Assembly (NCBI RefSeq): GCF_010731895.1
Contig: NZ_AP022596.1
Coordinates: 6,014,001-6,078,000, forward strand
From: Mycolicibacterium helvum
Lineage (GTDB): Bacteria; Actinomycetota; Actinomycetes; Mycobacteriales; Mycobacteriaceae
DNA: 64,000 nt
Direction of reading: 5' to 3'
Shown here: positions 9,415-19,193 of the stretch, one piece after another
How positions within the stretch are numbered: the first letter of the stretch is position 1
Layout of the letters: every line of letters begins with the position of its first letter
The notes under the pieces: model-generated
Told to the model about the DNA's origin: nothing
Seen by the model: only the letters and a program-made list of their open reading frames with translations
Database searches by the model: none
Program-made: the position numbers and the translations under genes

Positions 9415-9786
9415 ATGTTCGCGCCCAAACCTCCGCTGCGCAGTGTGGGGACCGACCCCGATTACCGGTTCACGCTAGCCAACGAGCGAACGTTTCTGGC
9501 CTGGTTGCGCACCGGGCTCGCGCTGCTGGCCGGGGCCGTCGCACTGGCCAGCCTGGTCCACGATTTCGGCCCTCGACCGTTCCGGATCGCCATCACCGTA
9601 CTGCTGCTGGCGTTAGCGCTGACCGTCACGATCGGCGCCTACGTGCGATGGGATCGCACCGAACGGGCGCTGCGCGAGAAGCGGCCCCTGCCGAACGATC
9701 CGCTACCGCGAATCATCGTCGCCGGCGTCGCGATCATCATCGTGGCGGCCGCCGTCCTGGTTTATCTCGCCGAATTCAGCCGGTAG
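9415..9786 (+). CDS. YidH/DUF202 family membrane protein
   Basis: 123-residue inner-membrane protein with three likely helices after a short cytoplasmic N-terminus. The family signature is FTLANERTFLAWLRTGLALL, followed by VALASLVHDFG, a second helix IAITVLLLALALTVTIGAYV and a third IIVAGVAIIIVAAAVLVYLA. Function is unknown; YidH/DUF202 proteins commonly occur in pairs, as here. Its TAG stop is followed without a gap by the ATG of the second DUF202 gene at 9787, so the two are translationally linked. It is divergent from dnaE1. Confidence 0.82.
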   Translation: MFAPKPPLRSVGTDPDYRFTLANERTFLAWLRTGLALLAGAVALASLVHDFGPRPFRIAITVLLLALALTVTIGAYVRWDRTERALREKRPLPNDPLPRIIVAGVAIIIVAAAVLVYLAEFSR

Positions 9787-9892
9787 ATGGAACCGGCGGG
9801 CAGGAGCGAAGCGACCCGGGGAATGGAACCGGCGGGCAGGAGCGAAGCGACCCGGGGAATGGAACCGGCGGGCAGGAGCGAAGCGACCCGGG
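9787..9892 (+). repeat. 36-bp tandem repeat, about 2.9 copies
   Basis: Units at 9787-9822, 9823-9858 and 9859-9892. Each begins ATGGAACCGGCGGGCAGG and continues AGCGAAGCGACCCGG. The three copies are essentially identical. The same unit occurs on the opposite strand at 63627-63674, and a diverged half at 27128-27145. Because 36 is a multiple of 3, it adds residues without shifting the frame. Confidence 0.95.
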
Positions 9893-10230
9893 AGCCGGCG
9901 GACGAGCAACTCCTGGATGCCACCGCAGTGGCGGAGCGAACGGCGCTGGCCTGGCAGCGCACGCTCATCGGTTCGCTGCTCATCGGCGCGCTGGTCGTGC
10001 GGTGGAGCGTGACCGAACACTTCCCACCGTGGCCGGGCGTCGTCCTCATCACGGTGTCCGCCCTGGCCAGCCTGCTTCTGGTCGGCCGGCGCTATCAACG
10101 GGTCCGCGGCACCGTGCTCGCCGACCAGACACCGCTGTCGCGCTATCTGGTCCCCGGGGCCACCACCGTCATGATCGCGCTCATTCTCGGTATCGGCGCG
10201 GGCATGGCGCTGGAGTACACCCGCCGCTAG
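9787..10230 (+). CDS. DUF202 family membrane protein with N-terminal tandem repeat
   Basis: 147-residue protein and partner of the preceding DUF202 gene. The conserved part starts near residue 40 (LDATAVAERTALAWQRTLIG) and has three hydrophobic helices. The first 36 residues are three copies of a 12-residue unit, [12 protein letters not shown], encoded by a 36-bp DNA repeat also present inside helY near the right end of this window. Each unit begins with an ATG, so translation might start at 9787, 9823 or 9859, and the repeat may not all be translated. Ancestrally the gene probably started close to its DUF202 core. Function is unknown. Confidence 0.78.
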   Translation: MEPAGRSEATRGMEPAGRSEATRGMEPAGRSEATREPADEQLLDATAVAERTALAWQRTLIGSLLIGALVVRWSVTEHFPPWPGVVLITVSALASLLLVGRRYQRVRGTVLADQTPLSRYLVPGATTVMIALILGIGAGMALEYTRR

Positions 10231-10236
10231 CCTTCG

Positions 10237-10830
10237 TCAGGCTTCGTCCTTCAGCATCCGGGCGATCTCTCCTGCCTGCTCGGCCGTCACCTCACCGGAG
10301 AGCTGCAGCACCGCACCGTCGATCTTCTCGGTGATCTTCGGCGCCCACACGACAACGCCGGCCCGGACGAACGCGACCTGCTCGTTGATGTGGGCAGCCG
10401 TGTAATCAGCGAAAGCTCGAGCCGATTCTTCGGTCATGGTGACCTGCACGGTCTGCTTGGCGGTCAGCGGGTTCAGGAACGAGTCGACATCGGTCAGTTG
10501 GAGCGTCAACGCTTGCGGCCCCAGCTCGTACACCGCCGACTGGAGGACGTCACAGATGCGCAGCGGCGCATCCGGCGGTGTCGGCGGCGGCGGGTCGCAG
10601 TCCCCGGGTCGGATGACGAATGCACCGCTCACCGGGCGCAGCGCCAGCGGCTTGATGGTCAGCGGGGGCGGCGTGGTCGTGGTGGTGGTGGCCATCGCCG
10701 TGTCGGTTTGCTTGCTCAGCACGCCCGGCGTCAACAGCACGCCGACGACCGGTACCACGATGGCCGCTGCCGCCACCGCCGCAACGATCGCGATCAGGAT
10801 CCGCCGATTGCGTTGAGAGTTGTCAGTCAT
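10237..10830 (-). CDS. Membrane-anchored exported protein with SecD P1-like domain
   Basis: 197-residue protein. After the start MTDNSQRNRR at 10830 there is one membrane helix (ILIAIVAAVAAAAIVVPVVG), then a Thr/Pro-rich linker (TTTTTTPPPL), then an extracytoplasmic domain. The C-terminal half (QTVQVTMTEESARAFADYTA, VVVWAPKITEKIDGAVLQLS, GEVTAEQAGEIARMLK) resembles the P1 head region of SecD translocase subunits. A role in secretion is therefore possible, but the protein lacks the SecD membrane domain and the function is not established. ATG 10830 is chosen over an upstream frame extension because it gives a compact N-in signal anchor. It lies 28 bases downstream of the next membrane protein gene, likely in one operon. 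Confidence 0.68.
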   Translation of the reverse strand: MTDNSQRNRRILIAIVAAVAAAAIVVPVVGVLLTPGVLSKQTDTAMATTTTTTPPPLTIKPLALRPVSGAFVIRPGDCDPPPPTPPDAPLRICDVLQSAVYELGPQALTLQLTDVDSFLNPLTAKQTVQVTMTEESARAFADYTAAHINEQVAFVRAGVVVWAPKITEKIDGAVLQLSGEVTAEQAGEIARMLKDEA

Positions 10831-10858
10831 GCACTCCTCGATCTGCGTTCTCGTTGGC

Positions 10859-12094
10859 TCACATGGGCACCGGCGCACCGAAGCCGGGAATGATCCCGAC
10901 CGGAATCACCGCCAGCAGGATGGCGCCGACGGCGAACACGATCAGGGTGCGACGGGTCGGCGGCTGGTCGACCTCCGGCTGATTGCGGGTGTACAGCAGG
11001 AACACGATGCCGAGGTCGAAGGCGATGATGACCCACCAGCGGACCCAGTCCACTCCCATGGCGAACACCGGCAGGATCATCACCAGCCCGATCAGCAGGG
11101 TCAACGGCCGTCCCCGCAGGATCGCGCCGAACCGCCGCAGAGGGACGCCCGCAACGTGGCCGATCGCCAGCATGCTGATGGCCAGTGTCACGACCCCGTA
11201 GACGGTCGAGCCGGCCAGCGCGACGACGCCGATGCTGCCAACGAACCGAAGCCCCTCGACGAACGTCATATCGAACAACGGCAGGAAGGCCCGGCAGAAC
11301 CAGTCGTGGTAGTCGACGTAGTAGTGAAAGCCGCGCAGGAGCTGGCCGATGGTGGGCTTGCCGGCCAGCGGATGGTTCATCGGCCCGTGCTGCACCAGCT
11401 GGCACAGCTGGGCCGACACCTTGTGCTTACCGAAGGCGGCCAACGCCATGGCAGTGACGATCGCGGGCCCGAGTGCCAGCACGACGCTGACCCGAAACGC
11501 CTTGGCGTCCAGCCGGTCCGTCAGCACCGTCAGCGCCGCCAGCGCGCCGAGGCCGAACAGGAACGGGGTGGCCTCGTGGATCAGTGTCAGTACGGCCAGC
11601 ACCAAACCGTAGACGGCACTGGAGATTACGGTCGCACGGGCGGTGGTGACCCGGGTCAGCGCAATCGCGAACCCGACGAGCGCGGCACCTCCCAACAGAT
11701 CGGTGCGCGCCGAAAACAGGCCGAACGCGAACCCGAACGGCAGAACCGGAATCAGCAGGGCGAGCAGCCGCCGGCGCTCCGAACGGCCCGACCTGACCGC
11801 GACCGACCAGGCCACCGCGGCGAGACCGAGCACGAAGAACACGGTCGGAACCCAGCGCAGCACGGCGAGCGCACCGAAGTAGTGCGCCCTGGGAAACAGC
11901 CCGAGGATCTCGCCGGCCAGTCCACGCCGAATGAAACCGGTGGTGTAGTCAATGGCGAAGTAGGAGTACCAGTAGCCGTCGGGGACCACGGTCAGCGCGA
12001 TCGTCAGCAGGATCGCGGCCCACACCGCGAGCAGCACGGTGAACGTGAGGAAAAAGCCACGCCGGCCACCGGTCTTGACCGCGGTGTCCGGCAT
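10859..12094 (-). CDS. Polytopic integral membrane protein, hypothetical
   Basis: 411-residue protein with about ten hydrophobic segments from residue 14 (FFLTFTVLLAVWAAILLTIA) to 404 (AVGAILLAVIPVGIIPGFG). The first external loop carries GYWYSYFAIDYTTGFIRRGL, and a second contains HYYVDYHDWFCRAFLPLFD. The Asp/aromatic-rich first loop and overall layout resemble polyprenyl-phosphate-dependent membrane glycosyltransferases, but I cannot place it in a family, so no activity is assigned. The start at 12094 follows a TATACT -10 candidate by about 60 bases. The SecD-like gene follows 28 bases downstream. Confidence 0.72.
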   Translation of the reverse strand: MPDTAVKTGGRRGFFLTFTVLLAVWAAILLTIALTVVPDGYWYSYFAIDYTTGFIRRGLAGEILGLFPRAHYFGALAVLRWVPTVFFVLGLAAVAWSVAVRSGRSERRRLLALLIPVLPFGFAFGLFSARTDLLGGAALVGFAIALTRVTTARATVISSAVYGLVLAVLTLIHEATPFLFGLGALAALTVLTDRLDAKAFRVSVVLALGPAIVTAMALAAFGKHKVSAQLCQLVQHGPMNHPLAGKPTIGQLLRGFHYYVDYHDWFCRAFLPLFDMTFVEGLRFVGSIGVVALAGSTVYGVVTLAISMLAIGHVAGVPLRRFGAILRGRPLTLLIGLVMILPVFAMGVDWVRWWVIIAFDLGIVFLLYTRNQPEVDQPPTRRTLIVFAVGAILLAVIPVGIIPGFGAPVPM

Positions 12095-12153
12095 CTATCC
12101 CCCACTGACTTGCGACGGCCCGTGCCGCCGGGCGCGGCCAGGCCGCGTCGATG

Positions 12154-12159
12154 AGTATA
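12154..12159 (-). promoter_or_regulatory. Candidate -10 box for the membrane protein gene
   Basis: On the minus strand this reads TATACT, a strong match to the mycobacterial SigA -10 consensus TANNNT, about 60 bases before the ATG at 12094. No convincing -35 is seen, which is common in mycobacteria. It is otherwise an unremarkable GC-rich spacer. Confidence 0.4.
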
Positions 12160-12204
12160 GGTTGCCGCTGTTGACGCGAACCCGTGCGATGCCCCGAAGG
12201 ACCG

Positions 12205-13125
12205 TCAGCGAAGGTCGACCGCGCGTTGTGGGGCAGACCGCTCCAAACGGGCCCGGCGCAGCGCGTCACCGCTGAACACCAGCAGCGCCAGCCAGATCAG
12301 CGCGAAGCCGACCCAGCGCGCCGGCGGCATCGGCTCATGGGCCACCACCACGCCCCAGGTCATCTGCATGGCGGGGGTCAGGTACATCAGCAGACCGAGG
12401 GTCACCAGCGGCAGGCGGTGGGCGGCGGCGGCGAACAAGAGCAGCGGGATCGCGGTGATCGGACCCGACAGGATCATCAACGCGATATGACCCGGGCCGT
12501 TGTTGGTGAACTGGCCGTGCCCGGACAGCTGCAGCACGGCGATGTAGATGATCGCGAACGGCGCCGCGATCGCGGCCTCCAGGCCCACACTGACCCGCGG
12601 GTCGGTGGGCACCACCTTCTTGACCGCGCCGTACAGCCCGAAGGTGAAGGCCAGGCCGAGCGCGATGAACGGCGGTCCGCCGACCTCGAAGCCCAGCAGC
12701 ACCACCGCAGCCAGCGCAATCAGCAACGCCACGATCTGGGGCCGGTTGAGCCGCTCGTGAAAGATCAGCACCCCGAGCAACACGCTGACCAGTGGGTTGA
12801 TGAAATAGCCAAGAGCCGCGTCGACCACGTGACCGTTGTTGACGGCGTAGACGTAGATGACCCAGTTGCCCGATATCAGCGCCGACGCGCAGACCAGCAG
12901 CAGCCAGGTGCGCCCGGCGATCGACCGCAGGTCGGCCAGCTTGCGCATGGCCACCACCACGCCGACCATCAAGACCAGTGTCCAGACGATCCGGTGGGCC
13001 AGAACCTCCAGTGCGCCAGCGGGTTTCAGTAACGGGAAGAACGCCGGGAACAACCCCCAGGATCCGTACGCACCGATGCCGTAGAGCAGCCCGCCGGGCT
13101 TGGTGTCCGGTTGGCCATCCGTCAC
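12205..13125 (-). CDS. rarD: EamA/RarD family transporter
   Basis: 306-residue inner-membrane protein with ten hydrophobic segments, the DMT superfamily pattern. The start region [19 protein letters not shown] is the classical RarD N-terminus, followed by [14 protein letters not shown] and [20 protein letters not shown]. Substrates of RarD proteins are not settled. GTG at 13125 overlaps the rluD-family stop (GTGA), which decides the start and shows translational coupling in an lspA-rluD-rarD transcript. An upstream continuation of the frame is antisense to rluD and is not coding. Confidence 0.85.
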   Translation of the reverse strand: MTDGQPDTKPGGLLYGIGAYGSWGLFPAFFPLLKPAGALEVLAHRIVWTLVLMVGVVVAMRKLADLRSIAGRTWLLLVCASALISGNWVIYVYAVNNGHVVDAALGYFINPLVSVLLGVLIFHERLNRPQIVALLIALAAVVLLGFEVGGPPFIALGLAFTFGLYGAVKKVVPTDPRVSVGLEAAIAAPFAIIYIAVLQLSGHGQFTNNGPGHIALMILSGPITAIPLLLFAAAAHRLPLVTLGLLMYLTPAMQMTWGVVVAHEPMPPARWVGFALIWLALLVFSGDALRRARLERSAPQRAVDLR

Positions 13126-14048
13126 GAGTCGACGCGCAGCAGGTCCAGTGCGTGCTGCAGATCGGCCGGGTACGGGCTGGTGACCTCGAAGTGCCTGCCG
13201 TCGGCCGGATGGGCGAACGCCAGCGACCGCGCGTGCAGCCATTGTCGTTCCAGGCCGAGCCGCTTGGCCAGCACCGGATCGGCACCGTACGTCAGATCGC
13301 CGGCGCACGGATGGTGCAGTGCGGAGAAGTGCACCCGGATCTGGTGGGTGCGACCGGTTTCCAGGTGGATGTCGAGAAGGCTTGCCGCCCGAAACATTTC
13401 AACGGTGTCGTAGTGGGTGATGCTGTGCCGCCCGGTTTCGGTCACGGCGAATTTCCAGTCGTGACCGCGATGCCGGCCGATCGGCGCATCGATGGTGCCA
13501 CTGGAAGGATCCGGATGGCCTTGCACCACAGCGTGATAACGCTTGTCGACGGTGCGGGCCTTGAAGGCGCGCTTGAGCACCGTGTAGGCCCGTTCGGACA
13601 GCGCGACCACCATGACCCCTGAGGTGCCGACGTCGAGACGGTGCACGATGCCCTGGCGTTCGTGGATACCCGAGGTGCTGATCCGGAACCCGGCCGCGGC
13701 CAGCCCGCCGAGCACGGTGGGACCGTGCCAGCCGACCGTCGCGTGGGCGGCCACGCCAGGGGGCTTGTCGACGGCGACGATGTCGGCGTCGGAATACAAG
13801 ATTGTCATGCCCTCGATCTCGACCGGCGTGTTCTCCGGCGGCGGGGCTTCCTCGGGGATGTGGACCTGCAGCCACGCGCCCGCCTCGAGCCGGTCGGACT
13901 TGCCGGCCCGCACGCCGTCGAGCTCGACGCCGCCGTCTTCGGCGATCGCGGCCACCGCTGTGCGGGACAGTCCCAGCAGCCGGGCCAGGCCAGCGTCGAC
14001 CCGCATGCCGGCCAGACCCTCGGGGACCGGCATCGACCGTTCTGCCAT
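13122..14048 (-). CDS. RluA/RluD family pseudouridine synthase
   Basis: 308-residue rRNA-modifying enzyme that isomerises uridine to pseudouridine. The N-terminal S4-like RNA-binding domain covers about residues 10-80 ([20 protein letters not shown]). The catalytic core includes [20 protein letters not shown], whose HRLD aspartate is the catalytic residue, and later [22 protein letters not shown] at 14048 overlaps the lspA stop in ATGA, and its own stop overlaps the rarD GTG. Position beside lspA matches the M. tuberculosis arrangement (Rv1540). The exact target uridines cannot be assigned. Confidence 0.93.
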   Translation of the reverse strand: MAERSMPVPEGLAGMRVDAGLARLLGLSRTAVAAIAEDGGVELDGVRAGKSDRLEAGAWLQVHIPEEAPPPENTPVEIEGMTILYSDADIVAVDKPPGVAAHATVGWHGPTVLGGLAAAGFRISTSGIHERQGIVHRLDVGTSGVMVVALSERAYTVLKRAFKARTVDKRYHAVVQGHPDPSSGTIDAPIGRHRGHDWKFAVTETGRHSITHYDTVEMFRAASLLDIHLETGRTHQIRVHFSALHHPCAGDLTYGADPVLAKRLGLERQWLHARSLAFAHPADGRHFEVTSPYPADLQHALDLLRVDS

Positions 14049-14656
14049 CAGGCGGTCTCGGCCTTGTCGTCGGTCGCCGCTTTGGCGTCGGTCTTGGCGG
14101 GCTCGCTCGTCCGCCGGCCGGTGGTGTCGAAGTCGTAGCCGAACAGGGACAGGACCACCAGCAGGATAGCCCCGCCGACCACCGCCGGGTCGGCCACGTT
14201 GAACACCGGCCACCAACCGATGGACAGGAAGTCGACGACGTGTCCGCGCAGCGGGCCGGGCGAACGGAAGAACCGGTCCATCAGGTTGCCCAGCGCGCCG
14301 CCGAGGATCATCCCCAACCCGAGGGCCCACCACGGCGACACCAGGCGACGGCCCATCCAGAAGATACCGACCACCACACCGGTGGCGACCAGCGTCAGCA
14401 CCCAGGTGTAGCCCGTGGCCATGGAGAACGCGGCGCCGGAGTTGCGGACCAGGGTCCAGGTGACCGTGTCGCCGATGATCGAGACCGGTTGCCCGGGGGT
14501 CAGCCACCGCACCGCCAGCACCTTGGTGATGACGTCGAGGGCCAGCACCACGGCCGCCACCGACACCAACAGCCGCAGCTGCCGCGGCGACGATTGCGGC
14601 TCGGTGCTGCCCGGGGATTCGTCGGTCACTCCCCCATCATTCCCTAGACCTGTCAC
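14048..14656 (-). CDS. lspA: Lipoprotein signal peptidase (signal peptidase II)
   Basis: 202-residue polytopic aspartic protease that cleaves signal peptides of diacylated prolipoproteins. Membrane helix 1 ([20 protein letters not shown]), the conserved [35 protein letters not shown] with the first catalytic Asp, and [20 protein letters not shown] with the second are all visible. Two GTG starts are possible: 14656, preceded at 7 bases by GGAAAG and giving 202 residues as in M. tuberculosis, and 14629, with no properly spaced ribosome site; the former is preferred. It is divergent from ansA and first gene of the lspA-rluD-rarD set. Substrates in this window include SsuA. Confidence 0.93.
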   Translation of the reverse strand: MTGLGNDGGVTDESPGSTEPQSSPRQLRLLVSVAAVVLALDVITKVLAVRWLTPGQPVSIIGDTVTWTLVRNSGAAFSMATGYTWVLTLVATGVVVGIFWMGRRLVSPWWALGLGMILGGALGNLMDRFFRSPGPLRGHVVDFLSIGWWPVFNVADPAVVGGAILLVVLSLFGYDFDTTGRRTSEPAKTDAKAATDDKAETA

Positions 14657-14693
14657 TGGGCTGCTTTCCGGCCGGTGCGCCATGATGGCGGGC

Positions 14694-15611
14694 ATGCCCC
14701 GACTTGTCGTCGTCACCACCGGCGGAACCATCGCCACCAGCGCCGACCGCGAGGGTGTGCTGCGACCCGTGCACGGCGGTGCGGAGCTGGTGTCGGGCTT
14801 GGATGCGCAGGTCATCGACCTGTTCACCATGGACAGCTCGCAGCTGACGCCCGCCGAGTGGCTGCGGATCGGCGCCGCCGTGACCGAGGCCGCGCGTGCC
14901 GCCGACGGTGTCGTGGTCACACACGGAACCGACACGATGGAAGAGACCGCGCTGTGGCTGGAGCTCACCTACAGCGGCTCCGCGCCCGTGGTGGTGACCG
15001 GCGCGGCGCTGCCGGCCGACGCCCCCGACGCCGACGGGCCGGGCAATCTGCGCGACGCCCTCGTCGTGGCAGCCAGCCCGCTGGCTCGGAATCTGGGAAC
15101 GCTGATCTGCTTCGCCGGGGCGGTGCGGCCCGCTCTTGGCACCACCAAAGTGGGCGGCCCCGGTCTGTTCGGCGGTCGCCCGCCGCTGGGCGTGGTCAGT
15201 GACGGCCTCTTCGGTGTCACGGGCGGCAACCAACGGGCCTATCTGGGCCCAGCCACCGACGCCGCGCGGGTAGACATCGTGGCGGCCTACCCGGGCGCCG
15301 ACGGTGCGGCCATCGACGCGTTCGTCGACGCGGGTGCGGCCGGCCTGATCGTCGAGGCAGCGGGTGCGGGAAATGCCGGCACCCCGATCGTCGAAGCAGT
15401 GCGGCGCGCTGGTTCCCGCGGCGTAGCCGTTGCGGTGACCACGCGGGTGCCCGGGGGCCGCACCGCCGCCCGCTACGGACCGGGCCACGACCTGGTCGAA
15501 GCGGGGGCGGTGATGGTGCCGCAGCTGCGCAGCAGCCAGGCCCGGGTGCTGCTGATAGCGGCGCTGAGTCTGGGGCTACCCGTGGGCGACGTCATCGCCC
15601 GCTGGGGCTGA
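14694..15611 (+). CDS. ansA: L-asparaginase
   Basis: 305-residue type I/II bacterial asparaginase that hydrolyses L-asparagine to aspartate and ammonia. The first threonine signature [16 protein letters not shown] is at residues 5-20, and the second, [16 protein letters not shown], near residue 75, supplies the catalytic Thr-Asp pair. Further conserved regions are [17 protein letters not shown] and [16 protein letters not shown]. No signal peptide is seen, so it is cytoplasmic. The start is uncertain between ATGs at 14682, 14685 and 14694; the last gives the family-typical short N-terminus. Its 3' end overlaps convergent dinB1 by 36 bases. Nitrogen acquisition or acid resistance are the known mycobacterial roles. 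Confidence 0.93.
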   Translation: MPRLVVVTTGGTIATSADREGVLRPVHGGAELVSGLDAQVIDLFTMDSSQLTPAEWLRIGAAVTEAARAADGVVVTHGTDTMEETALWLELTYSGSAPVVVTGAALPADAPDADGPGNLRDALVVAASPLARNLGTLICFAGAVRPALGTTKVGGPGLFGGRPPLGVVSDGLFGVTGGNQRAYLGPATDAARVDIVAAYPGADGAAIDAFVDAGAAGLIVEAAGAGNAGTPIVEAVRRAGSRGVAVAVTTRVPGGRTAARYGPGHDLVEAGAVMVPQLRSSQARVLLIAALSLGLPVGDVIARWG

Positions 15612-16955
15612 CCGGTCCAGATACTCGCGCCAGTCCAGGCTGTCCACCGGATTGGCTTTGAGCAGCCCGGGCTCGGCGGCGCTGAATGTCCGCATCACGC
15701 CGGGGCCGCTGCCGCGGGTCTCGAACCGCACGCTCACCACACCGTGCCCGGCGCCCTGAACCCAGCCGTGACCGAAGCCGGCATGGCTGACGTCGTCGCC
15801 GACGCGCCAGCCGCCGGCATCGGCTGCGGGCACCGACACCGGCACCGGCACGTGGGTGTCCAACGTGTCAGCCACCGCTGCCTCCAGGTGTTCGAGATCG
15901 GGGAACAACGACTCTTGGCGAACATCGGATAGTCCCGAAAAGCCAACGCCGAGAAGGCGAATAGGGCCGACCTCACGAGGGTCGAGTAGCAGCCGGTGCG
16001 CGGTGGCAGTCAGCGTGCCGACATCGCCGGTAGCGTACGGCAGCGTCGCCGAGCGGGTCAGGGTGGACATATCGGAGCGCTTGAGCTTGACCGTGACCGT
16101 ACGGGCGCCGCGGCCGTCGCGCTCCAGACGCCGGTGGGCATGCTCGGCGATCGGGCTGATGGCATCGCGCAGCTGCTCGATCGTCGTGAGGTCGGCGGGG
16201 AACGTCGACTCGGCGCTGATCTGCTTGGCTTCGGCACGTTCGGCCACCGGCCGGTCATCGATCCCGCGGGCCAGCCGGTGCAACGCCGGGCCGACGGTGG
16301 CGCCCAGGATGCTGGCCGCTTCGGCGTCGGACAGGGCGGCCAGTTGTCCGACCGTGTCGATGCCGAGCCGGTGCAGCTTCTCCTCGGCCACCGGGCCGAT
16401 ACCCCACAACCGGCGCACCGGAAGCCCGTCGAGCAACCGACGTTCCTCGTCGCGGCGGACCACCCGAAACCCATCGGGTTTGGCGAGTTCCGAAGCGATC
16501 TTGGCGACCTGCTTGCCCGACCCCGCCCCGACCGAGGCCACCAGTCCGGTCTCTTCGCGGACCCGCCGGCGCAACCGGACTGCGAATTCCTCGACCTCCG
16601 CGGCGCTGGCCCCGACCAGTTCGGCCGGTTCCCCGAATGCCTCATCGAAGGACAGCTGCTCGAGGACCGGCACCATGGCGCGCACGGTGTCCAGCACCCG
16701 ACGGCTGGCGACGCCGTAGACCACGCCGCGGGGCGGCAGCACCACCGCGCCGGCCCCGACCAAACGGCGGGCCTGGTGCATCGGCATCGCCGAGCGGGCA
16801 CCGAACACCCGGGCCTCATAGCTGGCCCCGGCAACCACACCGCGGCCACCGAGCCCGCCGACCAGGACCGGCCGGCCGCGCAACGTGGGGCGGGTCAGCT
16901 GTTCGACGGACGCGAAAAACGCATCCATGTCGAAATGCAGGACCCAGCGCTCCAT
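15576..16955 (-). CDS. dinB1: DNA polymerase IV (Y family)
   Basis: 459-residue translesion polymerase corresponding to mycobacterial DinB1/DinX by position and length. It starts [20 protein letters not shown], with the first catalytic aspartates in DMDAFF. LSFDEAF near residue 107 gives the remaining acidic residues, followed by [20 protein letters not shown] and the HhH motif [19 protein letters not shown]. The little-finger domain contains [17 protein letters not shown], and QESLFPDLE near the C-terminus resembles a clamp-binding peptide. The sequence upstream shows no SOS box, consistent with reports that DinB1 is not LexA-controlled. It is convergent with ansA. Confidence 0.94.
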   Translation of the reverse strand: MERWVLHFDMDAFFASVEQLTRPTLRGRPVLVGGLGGRGVVAGASYEARVFGARSAMPMHQARRLVGAGAVVLPPRGVVYGVASRRVLDTVRAMVPVLEQLSFDEAFGEPAELVGASAAEVEEFAVRLRRRVREETGLVASVGAGSGKQVAKIASELAKPDGFRVVRRDEERRLLDGLPVRRLWGIGPVAEEKLHRLGIDTVGQLAALSDAEAASILGATVGPALHRLARGIDDRPVAERAEAKQISAESTFPADLTTIEQLRDAISPIAEHAHRRLERDGRGARTVTVKLKRSDMSTLTRSATLPYATGDVGTLTATAHRLLLDPREVGPIRLLGVGFSGLSDVRQESLFPDLEHLEAAVADTLDTHVPVPVSVPAADAGGWRVGDDVSHAGFGHGWVQGAGHGVVSVRFETRGSGPGVMRTFSAAEPGLLKANPVDSLDWREYLDRSAPAGDDVAHG

Positions 16956-17045
16956 GGATTGATGCTATTGCCCGCCGAGTGACCAGTTATGACACGGCAT
17001 TTACTCCTGGGAAGACGCACCGATAAGCCCCACGGTCGGCGCAAC

Positions 17046-18143
17046 CTAGGCGGCGAGCACTCCCTTGGCGCGCAGGATCGGAAAGACGCCTTCGGCGAAC
17101 CAGTAGGCCTCTTCCAGGTGCGGATAGCCGGACAGGATGAACTCGTCGAACCCGACGGTGTGGTATTCCCAGATCAGGTTGGCGACCTCTTCGTGGCTAC
17201 CGACCAACGCGGTTCCAGCTCCCCCGCGGACCAGGCCCACACCGGCCCACAGGTTCGGATAGATCTCCAGCTTGTCGGTGCGCCCACCATGCAGGGCCGT
17301 CATCCGACGCTGCCCCTCGGACTCCGAGCTGGCATGCAACTTGGTGGCCTGCTCGATCTGGTCGGGTGTCAGCTCGCTGAGCAGCTCCTCGGCAACCGCC
17401 CACGCCGCGGCCGAGGTGTCGCGGGTGATGGTGTGCAGCCGGATACCGAAGCGCAGCTTGCGCCCGCGCGCCTCGGCCAGCGCGCGCACCTCGTTGATCT
17501 TGGCCGCCGCGGCCTGCGGCGGTTCACCCCAGGTCAGATAAACATCCACGTGCTCGGCCGCGATCGGCAGCGCCGCGGGAGAAGAGCCGCCGAAATAGAA
17601 CTCCGGCAACGGGTTCGGTGGCTCTGATACTCGCCCGTCGCGAACTTTGTAGTGTTCCCCGTCGAAGTCGAACGAGTCCTGGGCCCACACCGATTTGACG
17701 ATCTCCAGGAATTCGCCGGTGCGCGCATACCGCTGGTCATGGCTGAGCCAGTCACCGAACCGTTGCTGTTCCACGTCATCGCCGCCGCTGACGATATTGA
17801 GCAGCAGTCGACCGTCGGAGAACCGCTGCAGCGTCGCCGCCTGTTGCGCGGCCAGGGTCGGCGGTACCAGGCCGGGCCGAAACGCCACCAGGAACTTCAG
17901 TCGCTCCGTCTCGGCCAACAACGACGCAGCGGTCAACCAGGCGTCCTCGCACCATGTTCCGGTCGGCGTCAGCACCCCTTCGAAACCGAGCCGGTCAGCC
18001 GCCCTGGCCACCTCGGCCAGATACCGCCGGGTCGGCGCGCGGTACCCGTCCGGAATCGTGTGGTGCGCCGATGCGTGCGACGCACCCACGATGGACCGGC
18101 TGTCACCGTTGGTCGGCAGGAACCAAAAGAACTTTGCAGGCAC
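17046..18143 (-). CDS. ssuD: FMNH2-dependent alkanesulfonate monooxygenase
   Basis: 365-residue bacterial luciferase-like monooxygenase that oxidises alkanesulfonates to aldehyde and sulfite, using reduced flavin from a separate reductase. Signatures are FFWFLPTNGDSR at the N-terminus, GFEGVLTPTGTWCEDAW, the active-site Cys region, RLLLNIVSGGD and YFGGSSPAALPIAAEHVDVY. The GTG at 18143 follows AGGAGGG by 5 bases, which decides the start. The frame extends upstream over ssuA but this is not coding. It is last gene of ssuCBAD, 10 bases after ssuA. A flavin reductase (SsuE) is not in this operon. Confidence 0.94.
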   Translation of the reverse strand: MPAKFFWFLPTNGDSRSIVGASHASAHHTIPDGYRAPTRRYLAEVARAADRLGFEGVLTPTGTWCEDAWLTAASLLAETERLKFLVAFRPGLVPPTLAAQQAATLQRFSDGRLLLNIVSGGDDVEQQRFGDWLSHDQRYARTGEFLEIVKSVWAQDSFDFDGEHYKVRDGRVSEPPNPLPEFYFGGSSPAALPIAAEHVDVYLTWGEPPQAAAAKINEVRALAEARGRKLRFGIRLHTITRDTSAAAWAVAEELLSELTPDQIEQATKLHASSESEGQRRMTALHGGRTDKLEIYPNLWAGVGLVRGGAGTALVGSHEEVANLIWEYHTVGFDEFILSGYPHLEEAYWFAEGVFPILRAKGVLAA

Positions 18144-18153
18144 GTCGCCCTCC

Positions 18154-19182
18154 TTAGTTGGCGCTGATGAGGACGGGCTCGAGCACGCCGGCATAGCGGC
18201 GGTCCACCCATTTGGAGAAATCGGGCGCGGACTGAATCTGACCCGACTTGGCGAATAGATCCGCAATCTTCTGCTCCGAAGCTACCACCTCGTCACTCAG
18301 GGCCGTCGGCAGCCGGAGGCTCCTGCCCTGCGACACTTCCGCAGCCTTTGGATCCAATCCGACTGCCGCAGCGTATTTTTCGGCCCACTCCTGCGGGTGA
18401 TCCTGAGCCCACTTCGCAGCCTTTGCGAATCTGACGAGCAGATCGGCCAACGCGCTGTTGCGCTTGGGATCGGCCAGTGCCGCATCCGAGGCCACGCCGA
18501 ACCAGTACCCGTTGGTCACGCCCTTGGCCGCAGCGATGCTACGGACCTTCAATTGCTGCTCGGCTTGCGCGGTGAACGGATCCCAGATCGCCCATGCGTC
18601 GCCCTGGCCGGCCTGGAACGCCGAGAACGCGTCAGCAGGTTGCAGGAAAACCAGTTTCACGTCGGCAGGCGTCAGTCCCGCCTTGTCCAGCTGACCGAGC
18701 ACGTTGCCGTGCGCTGAGCTGCCCTTGCCCACCAGGATGCTCTTACCCCGTAGGTCGCTGACCGAGGTGATCGGCGAGTCCGCGGGAACCAGAATCTGGT
18801 CGCCGACGCCGCCGCCGTTGTAGGCGGAGACCACCTTCACTTTCGCATTCGACGCCGCGCCGAAAATCGGAGGCGTGTTGCCGGTGATGGCGAAGTCGAT
18901 CTTGCCCGCCGTCGCCGCTTCGATCTGCGGCGGCCCGGATGTAAACGTGGAGAAGGCGATCTGGTACGGCAGATTGTCCAGCGCACCTGCTGCGCGCAGC
19001 AGGGACTCGGTACCGCCCTTCTGATCGCCGACCTGCAGGACGAGTCCGGACAGCTCGGTCAACGGCACCGTCGCCGGCGCCTGCGACACCCCGGTGTTTT
19101 CCTGGCGCGACACGCAGCCCGTCAACAACAGACCCAATACGGCCAGCGCGACCATCAAGCGACGAAATACCCTGGGATACAA
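18154..19182 (-). CDS. ssuA: Aliphatic sulfonate ABC transporter, substrate-binding lipoprotein
   Basis: 342-residue periplasmic-side binding protein anchored as a lipoprotein. The signal peptide MYPRVFRRLMVALAVLGLLL ends in lipobox LLTGC, with the modified Cys near residue 22. The mature part has LVLQVGDQKGGTESLLRAAG, ITGNTPPIFGAAS and KSILVGKGSSAHGNVLGQLD, matching the sulfonate/taurine/nitrate binding group (NMT1/SsuA). The operon with an alkanesulfonate monooxygenase sets the substrate class. 11 bases separate it from ssuB. Processing would need LspA and Lnt, both encoded in this window. Confidence 0.94.
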   Translation of the reverse strand: MYPRVFRRLMVALAVLGLLLTGCVSRQENTGVSQAPATVPLTELSGLVLQVGDQKGGTESLLRAAGALDNLPYQIAFSTFTSGPPQIEAATAGKIDFAITGNTPPIFGAASNAKVKVVSAYNGGGVGDQILVPADSPITSVSDLRGKSILVGKGSSAHGNVLGQLDKAGLTPADVKLVFLQPADAFSAFQAGQGDAWAIWDPFTAQAEQQLKVRSIAAAKGVTNGYWFGVASDAALADPKRNSALADLLVRFAKAAKWAQDHPQEWAEKYAAAVGLDPKAAEVSQGRSLRLPTALSDEVVASEQKIADLFAKSGQIQSAPDFSKWVDRRYAGVLEPVLISAN

Positions 19183-19193
19183 GCTTGCTCCTG